Made by a program: the position numbers and the translations under genes. From contig OZ026525.1 of assembly GCA_964019695.1 (NCBI GenBank), positions 61,412,253 to 61,476,252 on the forward strand: DNA of 64,000 nucleotides, written 5' to 3'. Source of the DNA: Loripinus fragilis (lineage: Eukaryota > Mollusca > Bivalvia > Lucinida > Lucinidae). Positions 1-11,976 of the stretch are shown here, piece after piece (within the stretch, counting starts at the first letter, position 1; each line of letters opens with the position of its first letter). Below the pieces are notes generated by a model that worked only from the letters and a program-made list of their open reading frames with translations, did no database searches and was not told where the DNA came from.

Positions 1-521
1 TTTTCTAAATTTTTATTTGGAATTCTGCTGATAGTTTAACCAATTTAAGTTCAAAAGTAAGAAAGAGGACAAAGATCAGGAATCGATACAATCAACCCAG
101 GATACCAATGGGAAAGCAACAAACTCACAATTAGACATCACAAACGAGAGCCAAGAAGTCAGCCCTTTCCCAGCAGGTGACCACAAGGCATCAATAAATA
201 GACGCACACGAAAGCATAACAAACACAAGACAGAAATAAAATGAATGATCCACAAAAGAAACGATCAGTAAAAAATATTTACTGGGTGGCTTAAACCGGT
301 TTCACGGCATCAATCTCAACCTTAGTTCAAATGTGCATCAATACACATAGATGTTTGGTTTGCATTAAAAGACCCCTATAAATCAAGATATAAAAAGGAG
401 ATATTGCAAATTTAAGGACTCAACAGTAAATAAAACTTAATACCGAAGCAAAAGATATCCAACAAGTATACCCCGGAGGGCCAAGCATCAGGTCCCTACC
501 ATCTCATCAATAGATAAGTTT
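1..521. other. No recognisable gene
   Basis: AT-rich sequence with no ORF of note, no SINE head and no clear repeat on either strand. It lies just beyond the stop codon of the reverse-transcriptase-associated remnant and may be untranslated tail of the same element, but nothing in the sequence proves that. Confidence 0.4.
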
Positions 522-1035
522 TTAAGTTGGACCAGTCATAGAGTCTGAAGTCCGACCCACCGGCGTGCAATTAAAGAGGAAAGCAAAGTTGCCAACCGTG
601 ATTGGGTTGACCACCAAGCTACACCAAGCATGCAGTCTGTTGCAATACAGACTGCATGTTTGGTCATATCCAATCTTTTTATAATGGGAAATTATTTTAA
701 TGAACTGTGCTGAAAAATTATTAGAGCCACTCTTCTTCTTCTATAAAATTTAGAAAGGTTTTGCAAAGTTTATGATACCGATAACCTTGTTTAAGAAGTT
801 TCTGAGTTAACAGTTTATTGCGAATGTTGAAGTAAGCAACATGGCTATATGCTCTAGCAAAACGCATGAGTTGAGAGATGTAGACTCCGTAGGATGTAGA
901 GCGAGGAACATCGCCATCTAAAAATGGGAAATTGACGGTTTCAAAATCAAAGTCGTCAAGTTTATCATAAATTTTGGAAGAAACAATATCAATAAAACTT
1001 CTAAGTATAGGTTGTTTTTGTACGACGCAATTCAA
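522..1035 (-). pseudogene. Reverse-transcriptase-associated ORF remnant (retroelement 3' coding end)
   Basis: The minus strand at 721-1035 is open for 104 codons and contains the motifs NFPFLDGDVP, SYGVYISQLMRFAR and KLLKQGYRYHKL. This is a segment I recognise from the end of reverse-transcriptase polyproteins that are repetitive in cnidarian and bivalve genomes. About 100 bases downstream a second piece, read from about 620 to the stop at 522-524, carries ITVGNFAFLFNCTPVGR, the expected extreme C-terminus of the same protein. The stretch between the pieces is out of frame and holds a small hairpin (631-659). No catalytic reverse-transcriptase motifs lie upstream of 1035, so this is a 5'-truncated, internally damaged copy. 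The family comes from memory and the exact retroelement clade is not determined. Confidence 0.6.
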
Positions 1036-1378
1036 GACGATCCTCTACCAACAAGCATATGAAGTGAGGTCTGTGACAACCTATTCTATGATTATTTGAG
1101 ATTCGAGCCAACCAAATGCACGAGAAATTCGGACCAGCCTCAGTTGTTTGTAAGCACACTGATCTATTCTGGTCCGATGAAAGTCACCGTTATGTTTAGA
1201 AAATCCTCGTGATCATTTCGTTTTAACCTCGGAACCAGCAATAAAAGGTCCGAGTTTTAACTTATTGATGGTTCGCAAGAAAGCAATATGAGGATTCTCA
1301 TTGAGTGAAAAGAAGTTCTTTCGCAAGCATTCTCATGATTCTTACTGATTCCCTCAGTGACCAATGGCCAGAAATTTT

Positions 1379-1781
1379 TTATTAGTTGATTTACGGTAAT
1401 TGTTTTTCAGATTTAGTGTCGGGGGGGGGGACGAAAAAAAAAGAAATAAAAAAGCTCTGAAAATGACCAGTTAACTGGTCATTTTTCAGAGCTTTTTTTT
1501 TTTTTTTTTTTAATATCTCCAGAAAAAAAAGCAGTAAAACTGGTAAGGCAAACCAACTGTCTGTTTTAAATTTTTAAATTTTCCTAAAAATCTGGACAGG
1601 ACAATCACTCTCAAAACTCAAAAATACACAGACAGAACCTCAAAAAAATATTATTATTTTTTAACAAAACAAATAATATTTAGAGTCGGCAGATAAAATA
1701 AAAAAAAAATAGAAAATAAATTTTATTTTTTTCCTACTTTCCGGAAAATTACAGTAGGAGGGTTTGTAAATCAACTAATAA
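1379..1781. mobile_element. TIR MITE, about 400 bp, with a central palindrome
   Basis: The ends are a 16-bp inverted pair: TTATTAGTTGATTTAC at 1379-1394 and its complement at 1766-1781. Near the left end (1449-1497) a near-perfect palindrome with AGCTCTGAAAATGACCAGTT arms folds around GTTAAC, followed by a poly-T run. No coding capacity. The TSD is not clear, possibly TA or TTA within the AT-rich target, so the superfamily cannot be assigned. Confidence 0.6.
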
Positions 1782-2714
1782 CAAGAAAAACTATAACAAG
1801 ATGCCCCTGTACTTTAAAACAATCACAGCAGTTAAATTACATATATCAACACTCTGTCAGATTTGCTTTCAAAATAAACAGCCCAGACACAATCTGTAAG
1901 CTTGTCGTATCTCCATGCATGTAAAACATGAGGCCAGTGATTGATTAGCTTTGGATACAAGTAAACTTCATTTAACAGTGAAGACCCAGATGTAATGCTA
2001 CATCTGGCGACATTTGATCAGCGTCTGCACGGTTACCCATTGAAGGGCCAGCAAAACTCATCTGAAAATGTCGTCTGCTAAAGTTGTTGGCTGTATATTT
2101 AGTACTAGTTAACATCCCATGTAGATGGAAGATTCAATTGGAACATGAAGGGTCAATAGACTTACCTCTTTTTATGTATGTGGCTGTTTGTCGCATACTT
2201 TGCTGTTTTTATACAGTAGGAACTTATTAAAATTAAGTTAATTTCTGGAACAGTCTAGTCTGGGTTTTGATAGATAAAATAGATTCAACAAAAACAAGGC
2301 AATGATAAATATATTATGTTTTGCTGTGAGCCCAGTTAAATAAACAATTAATCTCAGAGTGTTGATAACACAATTACTGGCGAAATTTATGAACTCGGAT
2401 CCGAGTTCCTCAAAAGCGCTTGTCTCTAGACTGAACTGTAAGTGGACCGACCAAATATTAGATAGACATTTAATTGTTCAAAATATTATCCATTTTGGTC
2501 ACTTGCTATACCACCGCAACTTTTCTTTACAAACACGGGTAGCTCTAAAAAAGAAACAGACAGTCGGTGTTAAAAAGCGTGTCCCTAAGAGATAATCAGC
2601 CTGGGACCAAAATCGTCATTAATTTTTCTATTGTGGTTTTAACGATGTTAAGGGAATGTCAATATATTAAGCCTACAAAAACGTTTGAGATATCAATCTT
2701 ATTTGGAACTTATC
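1782..2714. other. Unassigned stretch
   Basis: No gene or confident element. Short ORFs at 2359-2595 show no recognisable domain. At 2005-2090 there are words (GTCGTCTGCT, 'catctgaaaatgtcg') that also flank the H1 hairpins elsewhere in the window, which suggests a decayed repeat. Confidence 0.35.
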
Positions 2715-2724
2715 GCATCTTCAA

Positions 2725-3060
2725 GCAGAGAAGGCTCAGTCGAGTTTATGCCAATGCACAGCCTCGCCTGAGCTTTCGCTGCAAAGAAAATCTTGAAATT
2801 AGGTACCTGTCGCAATTTAAAGCAACGAAGGCTCAGTCGAGTTTATGCCAATGCACATGCCGTCTCGCCTGTGATTTCGCTGCTCGCATCAGATGAGAAA
2901 AAATATGGAAATTTGCTATTTTTCGAATTTTAAAGCTAAGTCGAATTTACGAAAATGCACAGACTCGCCTGAGCCTTCGCTGATCGCTGAAATGAGAAAT
3001 GATATAGAAATTCGCTATATCTCGATTTTTGAAGCTCAGTCGAGTTTGCGACAAGAGTAG
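2725..3060. repeat. Tandem repeat, about 100-bp unit, roughly 3.5 copies
   Basis: The phrase 'ggctcagtcgagttta' recurs at about 2733, 2830, 2933 (diverged) and 3033, each followed by a 'gcacag..tcgcctgag' block and a TTCGCT segment. The spacing is close to 100 bp. The copies differ by indels and substitutions, so the array is old. The reading frame across it (2567-2896) is a by-product of the repeat. Confidence 0.65.
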
Positions 3061-6000
3061 CGTCTCAGTGGTGAGATGCAGCAGTATCTGGGTTTTTATA
3101 CCCAGCATGTTTTTTTTTTGTTTGTTTTTTGGAATAAGTGAAATATGCCAACGTGAATTGTTCGCATATTATTTTGCATGTTAATTTGGCCGCCAAAGAT
3201 AACTTGATTGTCCATTGTTTCTATGATGCTTCAGAATATTGTTAGCTCCTATCATAACTAAATCTCGTTAGCTAATTAATTAATCATATACAATTATGGG
3301 CGTGATTAGTTTAATTCCCTAACACTCTCGTTAAAGGTGGGTTATCAAGTCAATGACAAACTCAACCGCTATAACGTATAGCTTTATTATCTGAATTCAA
3401 GTTAGGCCAATTCAAATATACTTTTTTATTTTCATACTCTTTGCCAGCATTATATACTGACTTTTTCTTTATCATTTTTATCCTCTTGCAAAATGGACCA
3501 TGATTTGCCATGATTTCGATTTGCTCATGCTGTTCATTCTGACGTAATATTGAGGTAAGTGTTTTTCAACAATTGTTGTCTGACAAATGTGAATTTATTT
3601 CAATTTGAAAACAAACACTTTTAGGTGGTAGCCAGATGTCTTAACAAATGGAAAAAACACAAAAGTTTTCAGAAAAAAAAAAATGTTTTATTACACTTCC
3701 ACTCGCAGCGTTTCTTTGCGTTTTGGGGTTTCCCGTTCACAATGGGTAAAGAGCTCCCGTTAGACAAATGTGCATGTATTTTACTTACGCAACAAAGAAT
3801 TATGGATTATATCCTTCGAACCACAGAGCTGAAATCCAGGAAATCCAGGCAATTATGCCACGTAACAAATAACAATGAATGAAACAAATATCCAGGTCAA
3901 GCCGAACCTAGAAATGCACGAAATCTACATGCATATTTACAAGTCTGATTGGACAGTGTTATCGGCGGACAAAGCTGAGGGGAAAATGAGTATTAAGCTC
4001 TTTTCTCGATTCATTTGAGTCATTTTGCAGCCACCAAAATATTTGAAAATGGTACGACTGCATTTGTTCTTAGAATTTCATGTTTAAAAAATGTAACCAG
4101 ATAGCAATGAAGTAATGACCAACTATACAAACATACCCTACCACGATAGTTCTATTTTACCCCGTTGTCAAAACGATAATCAAAATATCCCGAGCGAACG
4201 TTAAACACCAGGGAAGAGAAAAAAATCTTAGAAAACAGAGCCAAACTCAAACATATTATGATTTTGAATATTAAAAAAAAGATAGCTGGTAGATTTTATC
4301 TATGAAGGTCAAGATAAATCATTGCTACTCTGCTGATACTAGCTAACGGCATATATATAAAGATCTGTATTTGGACGAAATATTTGCGACTTATTTTGAG
4401 GCGATTAAATATTGTAATATATTTAGTCGCCTCAAAGTATTAACATTCATTAATGAAAAAAATCGACAAAAAGAAAAAAAAAACGAGAGAAAATAATCCA
4501 GTGCTTTAAAAAATGAAGCAGTTGTACCCTCCCAAAGCACTGATGGAAATTTATAAAAGCTGCTGTGAGCTAGTATTTCAACCATGTAAAACAACAACTA
4601 CATTTGGACTGGTGACAGTTGCAGACATGCTTTCGAATACTATATAAATTAAATCCACGAAAAGTAAACCACTGTCAGTAGTCCAACTGTAAAGTTACCG
4701 CCATACTGAATTATTTGAAATGTTGTACATGCATCTCATGTTGTTTGCTATTGTAAACCTGAGAAAATTATAATAAACTTGAAACTTGCTAACGTTAGTC
4801 TTAAATTTTCAAACATCAATAACAAGCGGGTGACGTCCGCGTATGTCGCGACACGTTTGTCTTTTATGCAACTGATTGAGGAGTATCTGTCGGCAACTTT
4901 TTTTTTTATTCCTGATCCTTATGATATAAACGGCCACTTACGTCAAAAATCAATGACGTCATATAGACGTAATGAACGTTGCCAAAGGCCTAAAACTTCA
5001 TGATTTGATTTTGTCTTTCCTTTTGCTTTCAAGAACAAACATCGGTTCGAAAACTTTTTTCTTTCAAATGGAAGGTATGGGTACTCTGTGACTTTTTGAA
5101 TTTGAGTTGTCTCAGAATTATCGCGACGTCAGGGCAATCATAAGCCACAGCGTTTCGATTTTCTTATTGAATGCAAGCTGAGTGACTGAACTTGTCAATT
5201 TTATTTTTCACATAATGAAAATATCTAATTTTCGACATAAATTAGCATTTATCAAGTGGTGCGTTTTTATAGTCCTTCAGTATAGATGACAAAACGAAAT
5301 ATATAATTGGCATCTAAAAAGTTTTTGTAGGCAAAAATTGAAATTCCCTTGACATCGTCAATGCCGCAATAGATATATAAATGGCGATTTTGGTCCATTG
5401 ATTAATTTTCTCTTAGAATATTAGATCAATTCAAATATTTTTTTTTTTATTTTTATACCCTTTGGGATCTTTTAAAACAATAATATGAAAAAAAATTGTG
5501 ATTTAAAAGGTTTCTGTAGCCAAATTTTGGAATATACTCGACATCTTCAATACCGCGAAAACTGGTCCGGGGTGTAAAATGCATGACAGGGTCCGGTATT
5601 AGTGCTAGTAGTCAACAAAAATTCAAAATGTCATAAAGAATCTTTATAAGCATTTTAAGAAGGCTCTGTAATGAACATGTGATCCAATTTTTAGGTCGAC
5701 ATTTGCATTTTAAATAGCATTTTGATGCTTGCAAACTTTGGTCCCGGAATTTGGTCCAGAGTCTCGGGCGTTGGTCCCATCTTTTATTCCTTCCCCTTGT
5801 TATCTGCAGTCTTTTATGAAAACCAATACTTGTCCGCGGGGAAAGAAGACTTGTCAAGTCGAAAGAATAATATCCCATGCATTTTCCTCCTTTAGATGGA
5901 AAGAAATCCAACCCCAGCCATGAATTTGCGAATGATAGGAAAAATCTACAAGCATGATCACGAATGTACAGTTCAATATATACGTCCCTGGCATTATGAT

Positions 6001-6411
6001 CGTTTGACACAATTTGCTTCGAAAACAAACCTGAGGTCAAATCAATCAAATGACCTATTTTCCGCGTTTTGCCTTTAATCTTTCTTAGGTTATTTTCTTT
6101 GCTTTTTCATATGTTCTGCTTGTATGCCCGTTGTCCGTTCTGTTTGTTTGTTTAAGATTTTCTTTCTTCTATTTTCTAATAAAATGAAAATTTCGTTTCT
6201 GTTTTATCGTGGCACGAAATAATTTAACCTGGCACACTGCTAAATATAGAATGAATGACGTCACAATGATTTACAGAATAGTCCTTCATATACTTATTTA
6301 ATATACTTATTTAAGAATTTCGTATCTATAGAAATGAATTTATCAATAAATTCGCCCCAAAAAACACTGAAAAGTTATTCTAAGTTAGACCATTAGACCA
6401 GCTGGCGAGGG
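3061..6411. other. Long stretch without a supported gene
   Basis: AT-rich sequence with scattered ORFs under 150 codons; none has a recognisable domain or sensible splice sites that I could join. The longest (5612-6049, minus, 145 codons) overlaps open frames on the other strand and shows no family signature. A good 17-bp-arm hairpin ('ttgaggcgattaaat' arms) lies at 4397-4437. No tRNA-like SINE head is visible. Confidence 0.4.
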
Positions 6412-7016
6412 TGAAAAATAGGTACAGTCCGTGGGTAGAACAGCTGTTGAACATCCGACATTTACACTGAAAAGACACCCGATTTTAGACGTTTTAAATA
6501 CTCTTTTAATAAGAGAAGTCTAAATTTGTTTTACTTTACCCTTGGAAAAACGAAAAAAATTAATCAAAACGTTATTCATTGAACAATAACTTCGATCACA
6601 CCCCTCTTCGGAAGAGTCCATTTCAAAACCAATTACAATTATAGGCTAAGTAACCACTGTTTCATAAATGAACTAATATTAGTTACTTTAATTATGCATT
6701 AATAAGTAACGCCGTAGAAAAATAGGCACAGCCCGTGGGTAATACAGGAGTTGAACATCCGACATCTACACTGAAAAGACACCCCATCTTAGACGTTTAA
6801 AATACTCTTTTAATAAGAGAAGTCTACATTTGTTTTTACTTTGCCCTGTAAAAAACGAAACATTTCATTAAACGTTATTCATTGAACAATAACTTTGATC
6901 ACACCCCTCTTTGGAATAGTCCATTTCAAAACCAATTACAATTATAGGCTAAGTAACCACTGTTTCATAAATGAACTAATATTAGTTACTTATGCATTAA
7001 TAAGTAACGCCGTAGA
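6412..7016. repeat. Tandem duplication, about 305-bp unit, two copies
   Basis: Unit 1 runs 6412-6716 and unit 2 from 6717 to about 7016. Both begin 'gaaaaatagg.acag.ccgtgg' and end 'aagtaacgccgtagaaa'. They differ by point changes and a few short indels. No ORF is conserved between copies, so this is non-coding. Confidence 0.8.
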
Positions 7017-7329
7017 AAAAATCTGGCCTAAGGCGTGAATTTGAAAGCTAATATTCGCATGTATGTAGACCTAGGGCTTGCGTTATTGCAAATGCCTGAC
7101 TCAAGCAGGAGACATCTTTATATTTTGGGCCTCGCCGCGAGAAAACCTGTCTTCTGACCAAGTAAGGCTGAACGAGCCAGCTCACCTTCAGAGCCCAGAT
7201 CGAATATTGAGCAAGGTTGGCTAATATAGTAGACAGATAGCGAATAACAAATGCGCTAATCAGACTGTGCGGATGCGCAGTCTGGCCCGCCCCTTTGTTT
7301 TCTCATGCAACAAATTCGATTTGTGTTGA

Positions 7330-7635
7330 TACCATGTTTCCGTGTTTCATCCCTTTAGATCCTGAATTTCTAAAATGGAATCATGCTTCCAATTGGTGAA
7401 TTGGCCTAATCCATACTAGATATCAATAAATAAAAGGAAAAAAAACGTACACATGTCTCTAAGTAGACTGCCCCACCAGCAGTACTAGTACTAGAACATG
7501 TTTCCATGTTCCATCCCTTTAGATCCTGAATTTCTAAAATGGAATCTTCCAGTTGGTAAATTGGCTTAAACCATACTAGATAGCTATCAATAAAAAAAAT
7601 GAAAAAAAAACTTGCCTCTGAGTAGATTGCTCCTT
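7330..7635. repeat. Tandem duplication, about 165-bp unit, two copies
   Basis: Copies at about 7330-7480 and 7495-7635 share 'catccctttagatcctgaat', 'tctaaaatggaat' and 'ccatactagat'. The copies are clearly diverged. Each ends in a short A-rich tail, so a pair of non-LTR-type insertions is an alternative to simple tandem duplication. Confidence 0.65.
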
Positions 7636-7773
7636 TAGGAGCAGACTGGTCTGCGACTATTTTGTTAGCAGGGTGTGGTTATGGAACCCACAGAGAGTTA
7701 AGTTTTAAATGACGCAGTGACTAAATCAATCAATCTTTATAGTTATAAATAAACCCTGCTACCTGCAAGCGGC

Positions 7774-7866
7774 GACTTTTGTCGTCTGCTGATAACCTTT
7801 GCAAACAGTTTTGATCGAGATCAGGACCAAAATGTCGGTGCTGCTCTGGATGCAGACCGTTAAAGG
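7774..7866. repeat. H1 hairpin element, diverged
   Basis: The upstream flank 'gtcgtctgctgataacc' is followed by TTTGCAAACAGTTTTGATC, an inner GACC..GTCGGT stem and a decayed right arm. Read on the opposite strand it matches the copies at 11724 and 30946, including the conserved flank 'ggttatcagcagacgac'. Confidence 0.65.
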
Positions 7867-7936
7867 GTTATAATTACAAGGTTACAAGGAATGTGTTTTC
7901 ATATCAGAATTCGACGTTACGTAACCGAGTTTGCTT

Positions 7937-8005
7937 TGTTGTTGTTGTTGTTGTTGTTGTTGTTTTTTGTTGTTTTTTTGTGGGGGGGGGGGGGGGGGGG
8001 GAGGG
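7937..8005. repeat. (GTT)n microsatellite followed by a G-run
   Basis: About eight GTT units, then T-rich sequence, then about 20 consecutive G starting at 7982. The G-run is long enough to be unstable in replication and sequencing. Confidence 0.85.
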
Positions 8006-8394
8006 GTGGTAAATCAAGTTCTCTCTATTACTGAAAGATTCGTTTTTCTTGATTATTTGAATATATCAGTTTGAGATATTATTTCACCAGATCGATACAG
8101 TTCTTAATTAGCTGCATTAACTAATCATGGCTCGGGAAGGGGGGTAACCCGGGGTGGGGGGGGGGGGTAATTTTGGTATGGCTGTGCGAGCCATTATTTT
8201 CGTCTAAGAAGTCTTTAGACTGTAATTTTGAAACCAACCCCAATCATATACATGACCTTTGAAAAAAGAGCCCATTCATATACTTCGTTTCACAGGAAGT
8301 TGACCTTTTCATATACTGTCCTTTGACTTAAAATAATTTATTATACCTCACATAGAAACCCCATTACCGGTAGGTGCTAATTTCGACTATCACC

Positions 8395-8705
8395 CTGCGA
8401 TAATTTCGACTATCACATGCGCGCCGCCGATGCGCGTACGGTTCGTTTACACGAAGAGACGCTAACCTACAATGGCGGATTCATTTACATGAATGAGCCA
8501 TGGCCGTGTCACTTTAAACTCCCAAAAACTTCGTTATTTGTGGACAGAAACATAAAGTGTGGGTGCTCGTTTTCTTAGTTAGAACGAGCTGAACACTTTG
8601 AAACCAAATTTGAGCATATTTGGCGAAATTTTCTGTTTTTCAACAAAACAGCATCATCTACAGTAGCTCCATTTACAATGTTGATTTAAGCGACGCTGCA
8701 AGCAC
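8395..8705. repeat. Dispersed repeat, related in inverse orientation to 56330-56595
   Basis: Matching words, read on the opposite strand at the second site, include 'cgcgtacggttcgttta', 'cataaagtgtgggt.ctcgtttt', 'cttagttagaacgag' and 'ttttcaacaaaac'. The second site lies inside the insertion that splits the LINE. That supports a mobile or mobilised sequence of about 300 bp. No ORF is conserved. Confidence 0.7.
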
Positions 8706-8856
8706 CATGGTTAGAAAATAAAGGAATCACTGTACGGAATAGCCTCAAAATCCAGGCTCATATCCGAGCCTCCTTCAGCTTAATTGAATAATTGGTCAGG
8801 CAGTATATTATCACAGTAGGAACTGACCACCAACAGTTGTAAACCTAGCTATCTAA

Positions 8857-8960
8857 TGGTACAACATCTTCACCAGCGAAGGTTTCGTCGTATCTACCTT
8901 TCGACAAACGCAACCCTTGGTAGGACAAGATGATGTTACACAGGTGTTTAAGGAAGATAA
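8857..8960. repeat. Left copy of an inverted repeat pair (partner 15868-15995)
   Basis: The block 'cttcaccagcgaaggtttcg' to 'caggtgtttaaggaagataag' is the complement of the block ending near 15995. It includes 'ctttcgacaaacgcaaccct' and 'aggacaagatgatgttacac'. The partner lies about 7 kb away in opposite orientation. This could be two independent insertions or the ends of a large decayed element. Confidence 0.7.
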
Positions 8961-9150
8961 GATAGATTCTGTTTGTCAGCTAGCATACTCAATTTAGTAT
9001 CTATTCTGAACAATGTTGGGAACATTATATTATCATTTTTTACAAGTATAACTTTTTGCATGCTGATTTTTTTCATTCTTTTGTTATCATTTGCTGCCTT
9101 TTCATTAATATTTGGCTTTTCGAACAGTTCTTTCCGAAACACCACCAGAG

Positions 9151-9240
9151 TATCAAACTGTTTAAGAATTCAGATTTTGTCAGTCCGTATCTGGGTCCAA
9201 AATGTTTGCAAAGGTTATAAGCAGATGACAAAAGTCATTG
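9151..9240. repeat. H1 hairpin element
   Basis: Left arm 'tcaaactgtttaagaattcag', inner TTTGTCAGTCC, right arm 'ctgggtccaaaatgtttgc', then the conserved flank 'aaggttataagcagatgac'. The left arm has decayed and no longer pairs well. Confidence 0.65.
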
Positions 9241-9654
9241 GAAAGAATTAAACATTCTAATAAATTACAACAATTGTTTTCATATACTAAAAAGACCGCT
9301 TAATTTAGACCTCATTGAACCCCTCTGTTATATTTTTGTAAAGTCGGACTTACAAGGCTATACTTTTTTTTGCCAATATGTAAAATGAAGGTACTCATTA
9401 TTAATTTGCATAGTCATTATTAATGGACATTAGCATTGTGACAGATCTGACAAAATGGTGCACCCAGTCTGATTGGCCTGTACACCCGCTCATTCTTGCC
9501 AGACAATTCGCTGTGTGCATGGTCGTTTGCTGTCCAGTGAGCACACACCCAAGGCTATGCAGTTCAGATTGGCTGGATGCCCATCCAAATTTGATTCCTC
9601 GTTGGGCGCAGTTAACCGACAGCCCCACAGTCTCTACTTTCATCGTCCTATGTC

Positions 9655-9775
9655 ACCTATGAAAGCCACTGGTTCAGAATATTGCACACGGAAACCCTAT
9701 TTCGGACATTTCAAAGCACCTGTTGACCTTGGAAATTTGATCAAGGTCACCAAAATATAATCAACTCTTCCCCTT
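9655..9775. repeat. Dispersed repeat, copy 1 (copy 2 at 10673-10880)
   Basis: It shares 'cacggaaaccc.atttcgga', 'ttcaaag..cc', 'ggtcaccaaaa' and 'gtatctatgcaag' with the second copy about 1 kb downstream in the same orientation. The ORFs here (9401-9760) run in conflicting frames and have no domain. Confidence 0.65.
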
Positions 9776-9822
9776 CTCCCAATAATGTGTCTATGCAAGA
9801 TTGACTGGTTCAGAAGACAAGT

Positions 9823-10404
9823 ATTAGCTTTTCAAAAAAGCTGGCGGTCGTTTAGCCATATCATTGTATGTATTCTTGCCCACTGCATGCTTCCATTTTG
9901 AACTTCTAGAGCTTGTCCATGTAGATTTATTCTAAGCTCTGATTATTAACATCTGAACTGTGATTTGTTACTGATCACAAACCAAATTTGGGATTCCTAG
10001 AATTTATGCTCGTGGCACGATTTTTCTAGATCTGATGGCAGTGGTAAAGGTGTGTGATGCTCCATGACCCTAAATGCATTAAGACACGAATTTTGGCATT
10101 CCTACCTAAAATAATATAGGAGATATACTCCGGATATGATATGAACACTCAAACACTTAGGACACTACGGACAGGCAGTTTTATTACTATATGCCTCCCT
10201 TTGGGGGCATAAAACCTGTTTGTCATGACCATCATAAGACAGTGCCTGAATTTTATAGTAATTCTATGTGATCAGATGTGGATGACAATCACATAAGTAT
10301 GTTTACTGATTTAAAGTTCGCTCGCACTCTTTGCCAATCAAGGACGCTTTGACTTTGGAACGTTTGACTTTAGCCAGCTTTTTTGAAAAAGCTAATACTT
10401 ATTG
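9823..10404. mobile_element. Possible TIR element, about 580 bp
   Basis: The 27-bp block 'agtattagcttttcaaaaaa' plus GCTGGC at 9823-9848 recurs inverted at about 10376-10402. Each end is itself nearly palindromic. The interior has no ORF with a recognisable product. A TSD is not obvious, so the assignment rests on the inverted ends alone. Confidence 0.5.
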
Positions 10405-10672
10405 CGTTTATATAAGCAGGGCAAATTGACGCCTTCTTTTTTGAAAACTAAATTCGGAAACAAGCTTGCCTCGCGCTATAGGTAGCCCTACAGCGTTCAC
10501 GGACAGTTTACTTCGCGCTGTAGGTCAACCCACGATATTTGGTACCCCACTCGTTGTTCGGCAGCGAATAAAATATAGCATGAGCACGGCATAAAGGTTT
10601 AGTCAAAATCTGAATTTGATGTGTGTTTTGAATGATGTTTATATAAGCGGCCGGCCATGGCCGACCGCAATA

Positions 10673-10880
10673 ACGCACGGAAACCCAATTTCGGACAGTT
10701 CAAAGTGCCGGTGTGACCTTGAAAATTAGGTCCAGGTCACCAAAAACGTATCAACTCTTTGTCTCTTCCCAACAATGTATCTATGCAAGCTTGGTCAAAA
10801 TACATCCACTGGTTCAAAGACAAAGCACCAAACCATATTTAGAACATTTCAAAGTGTATGCAGTTATCCATCCACTAGTA
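10673..10880. repeat. Dispersed repeat, copy 2 (copy 1 at 9655-9775)
   Basis: Second copy of the 'cacggaaaccc' repeat. It stops about 35 bases before the insertion at 10917. Its frame at 10713-10955 is accidental. Confidence 0.6.
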
Positions 10881-10916
10881 CAGAAGATAACACATAGAAA
10901 CGAAGCTATGCAGGTG

Positions 10917-11379
10917 CAGGGTTGCCACGGTCAGGGAAAAAGTTCTGGAAAATGAAAAAATTTCCAGGTCAGGGAAAAGTCAGGGAATTACATTTTCAGT
11001 CAGGGAAATTAAAAAAAATGAAAAAAGTCATGGAAAAGTCAGGGAATTTCGAAATTTTCCTAAAAAGATGCTAGTTAACAGGCTTCTGAAAATTTTAGTT
11101 TCCATAAAGTTTGCAAGCAATATTAGAAAAGGAATGTTTCTGAACATAAATTGCAAGCAATTTATGTTCAGAAACATTCCTTTCTAATATTTATGGCTTA
11201 AGATTTTTCTTTAAAGATTAAATCAACAAGTTCAAATATTTGTGCAAAATCTTCGAATAGTCGATGGATGAAAATGGCTAAAATTGGCCTTCCAAAAGGG
11301 TCTGGAAAACGGTTGAAAGTCAGGGAAAAGTCAGTGAAAAGTCAGGGAATTTTGAAATGGATATTGAGTGGCAACCCTG
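10917..11379. mobile_element. 463-bp hAT-like MITE, CAGGGTTGCCAC ends, 5-bp TSD AGGTG
   Basis: It starts CAGGGTTGCCAC and ends GTGGCAACCCTG, flanked by a perfect 5-bp TSD AGGTG (10912-10916 and 11380-11384). Sub-terminal 'gtcaggga' words are repeated in direct orientation on the left and again on the right. The centre (11103-11202) is a hairpin with 'gcaatttatgttcagaaaca' arms. CAGGG ends with a 5-bp TSD fit the 5-bp-TSD group of hAT transposons. That class is inferred, since no transposase is present. Confidence 0.85.
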
Positions 11380-11507
11380 AGGTGGGGAGGCTGACTGATT
11401 AAGTCATCTGATGCACATGTTTGCTAGCATAATTGATTAATATATTTGCTAGCATTATTGACTATAAAATTTAAGTATCACACAAAACACTGTGGACCCT
11501 GATCAGA

Positions 11508-11578
11508 CTGACAGGGTTGCAACTCAACATGATTTTCAAAATTACTTTTCCCTGACGTTTTATCGTTTTCCAGGCCTT
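11508..11578. mobile_element. Fragment of the CAGGGTTGC element family
   Basis: 'gacagggttgcaactcaa' followed by 'cttttccctgacgtttt' resembles one end of the element at 10917-11379. No matching second end was found nearby, so it is a solo, truncated end. Confidence 0.5.
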
Positions 11579-11723
11579 TTTTGATGGCTGATATTATAGC
11601 CATTCTCATCCGCGGGCATTAAAAAAAATTGATGTTAACACTATATATGCGTGGGTATTCTTTCATGCTTTTATTGATGGCTGCTGATTCTTCAAAAGTA
11701 TTAAAGAAATCTATCGGAGTGTC

Positions 11724-11815
11724 AAACGGTTTGGATCCAGATCAGCACCGACGTCGGTCCTTATCTGAAGCCAAACTGTTTGCAAAGGTTATCAGCAGAT
11801 GACGAAAGTTGCCTT
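11724..11815. repeat. H1 hairpin element
   Basis: Left arm AAACGGTTTGGATCCAGATCA, inner stem CACCGACGTCGGTC, right arm 'tctgaagccaaactgtttgc', then the flank 'aaggttatcagcagatgacg'. The inner stem is GACGTC-centred, unlike the ATTTT-centred copies. Confidence 0.75.
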
Positions 11816-11908
11816 GAGTATGATTAATCTTTAACTCTTTGAATGCTTGTTTTTTTACAAAAAAAATGTTTTTTTGAAAAGAAAATCAGGAGCACTGTAT
11901 CAGACTTT

Positions 11909-11976
11909 TAAACAATGTGTACCCAGATCAGGACCGACATTTTACGGTCGGTCCAGACCTTGGTTCAAACTGTCTG
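11909..11976. repeat. H1 hairpin element
   Basis: Left arm 'aaacaatgtgtacccagatc', inner AGGACCGACATTTTACGGTCGGTCC, right arm 'ggttcaaactgtc'. The inner part pairs through ACCGAC/GTCGGT-type repeats. The 188-bp tandem duplication starts inside its right arm. Confidence 0.7.

Noticed and set aside
5612..6049. 145-codon minus ORF as a gene
   Set aside because: Opposite-strand frames overlap it, there are no domain or splice signals and the composition is not convincing.
9401..9760. Overlapping ORFs of about 80-95 codons on both strands
   Set aside because: They partly overlap a dispersed repeat, with no recognisable product and mutually exclusive frames.
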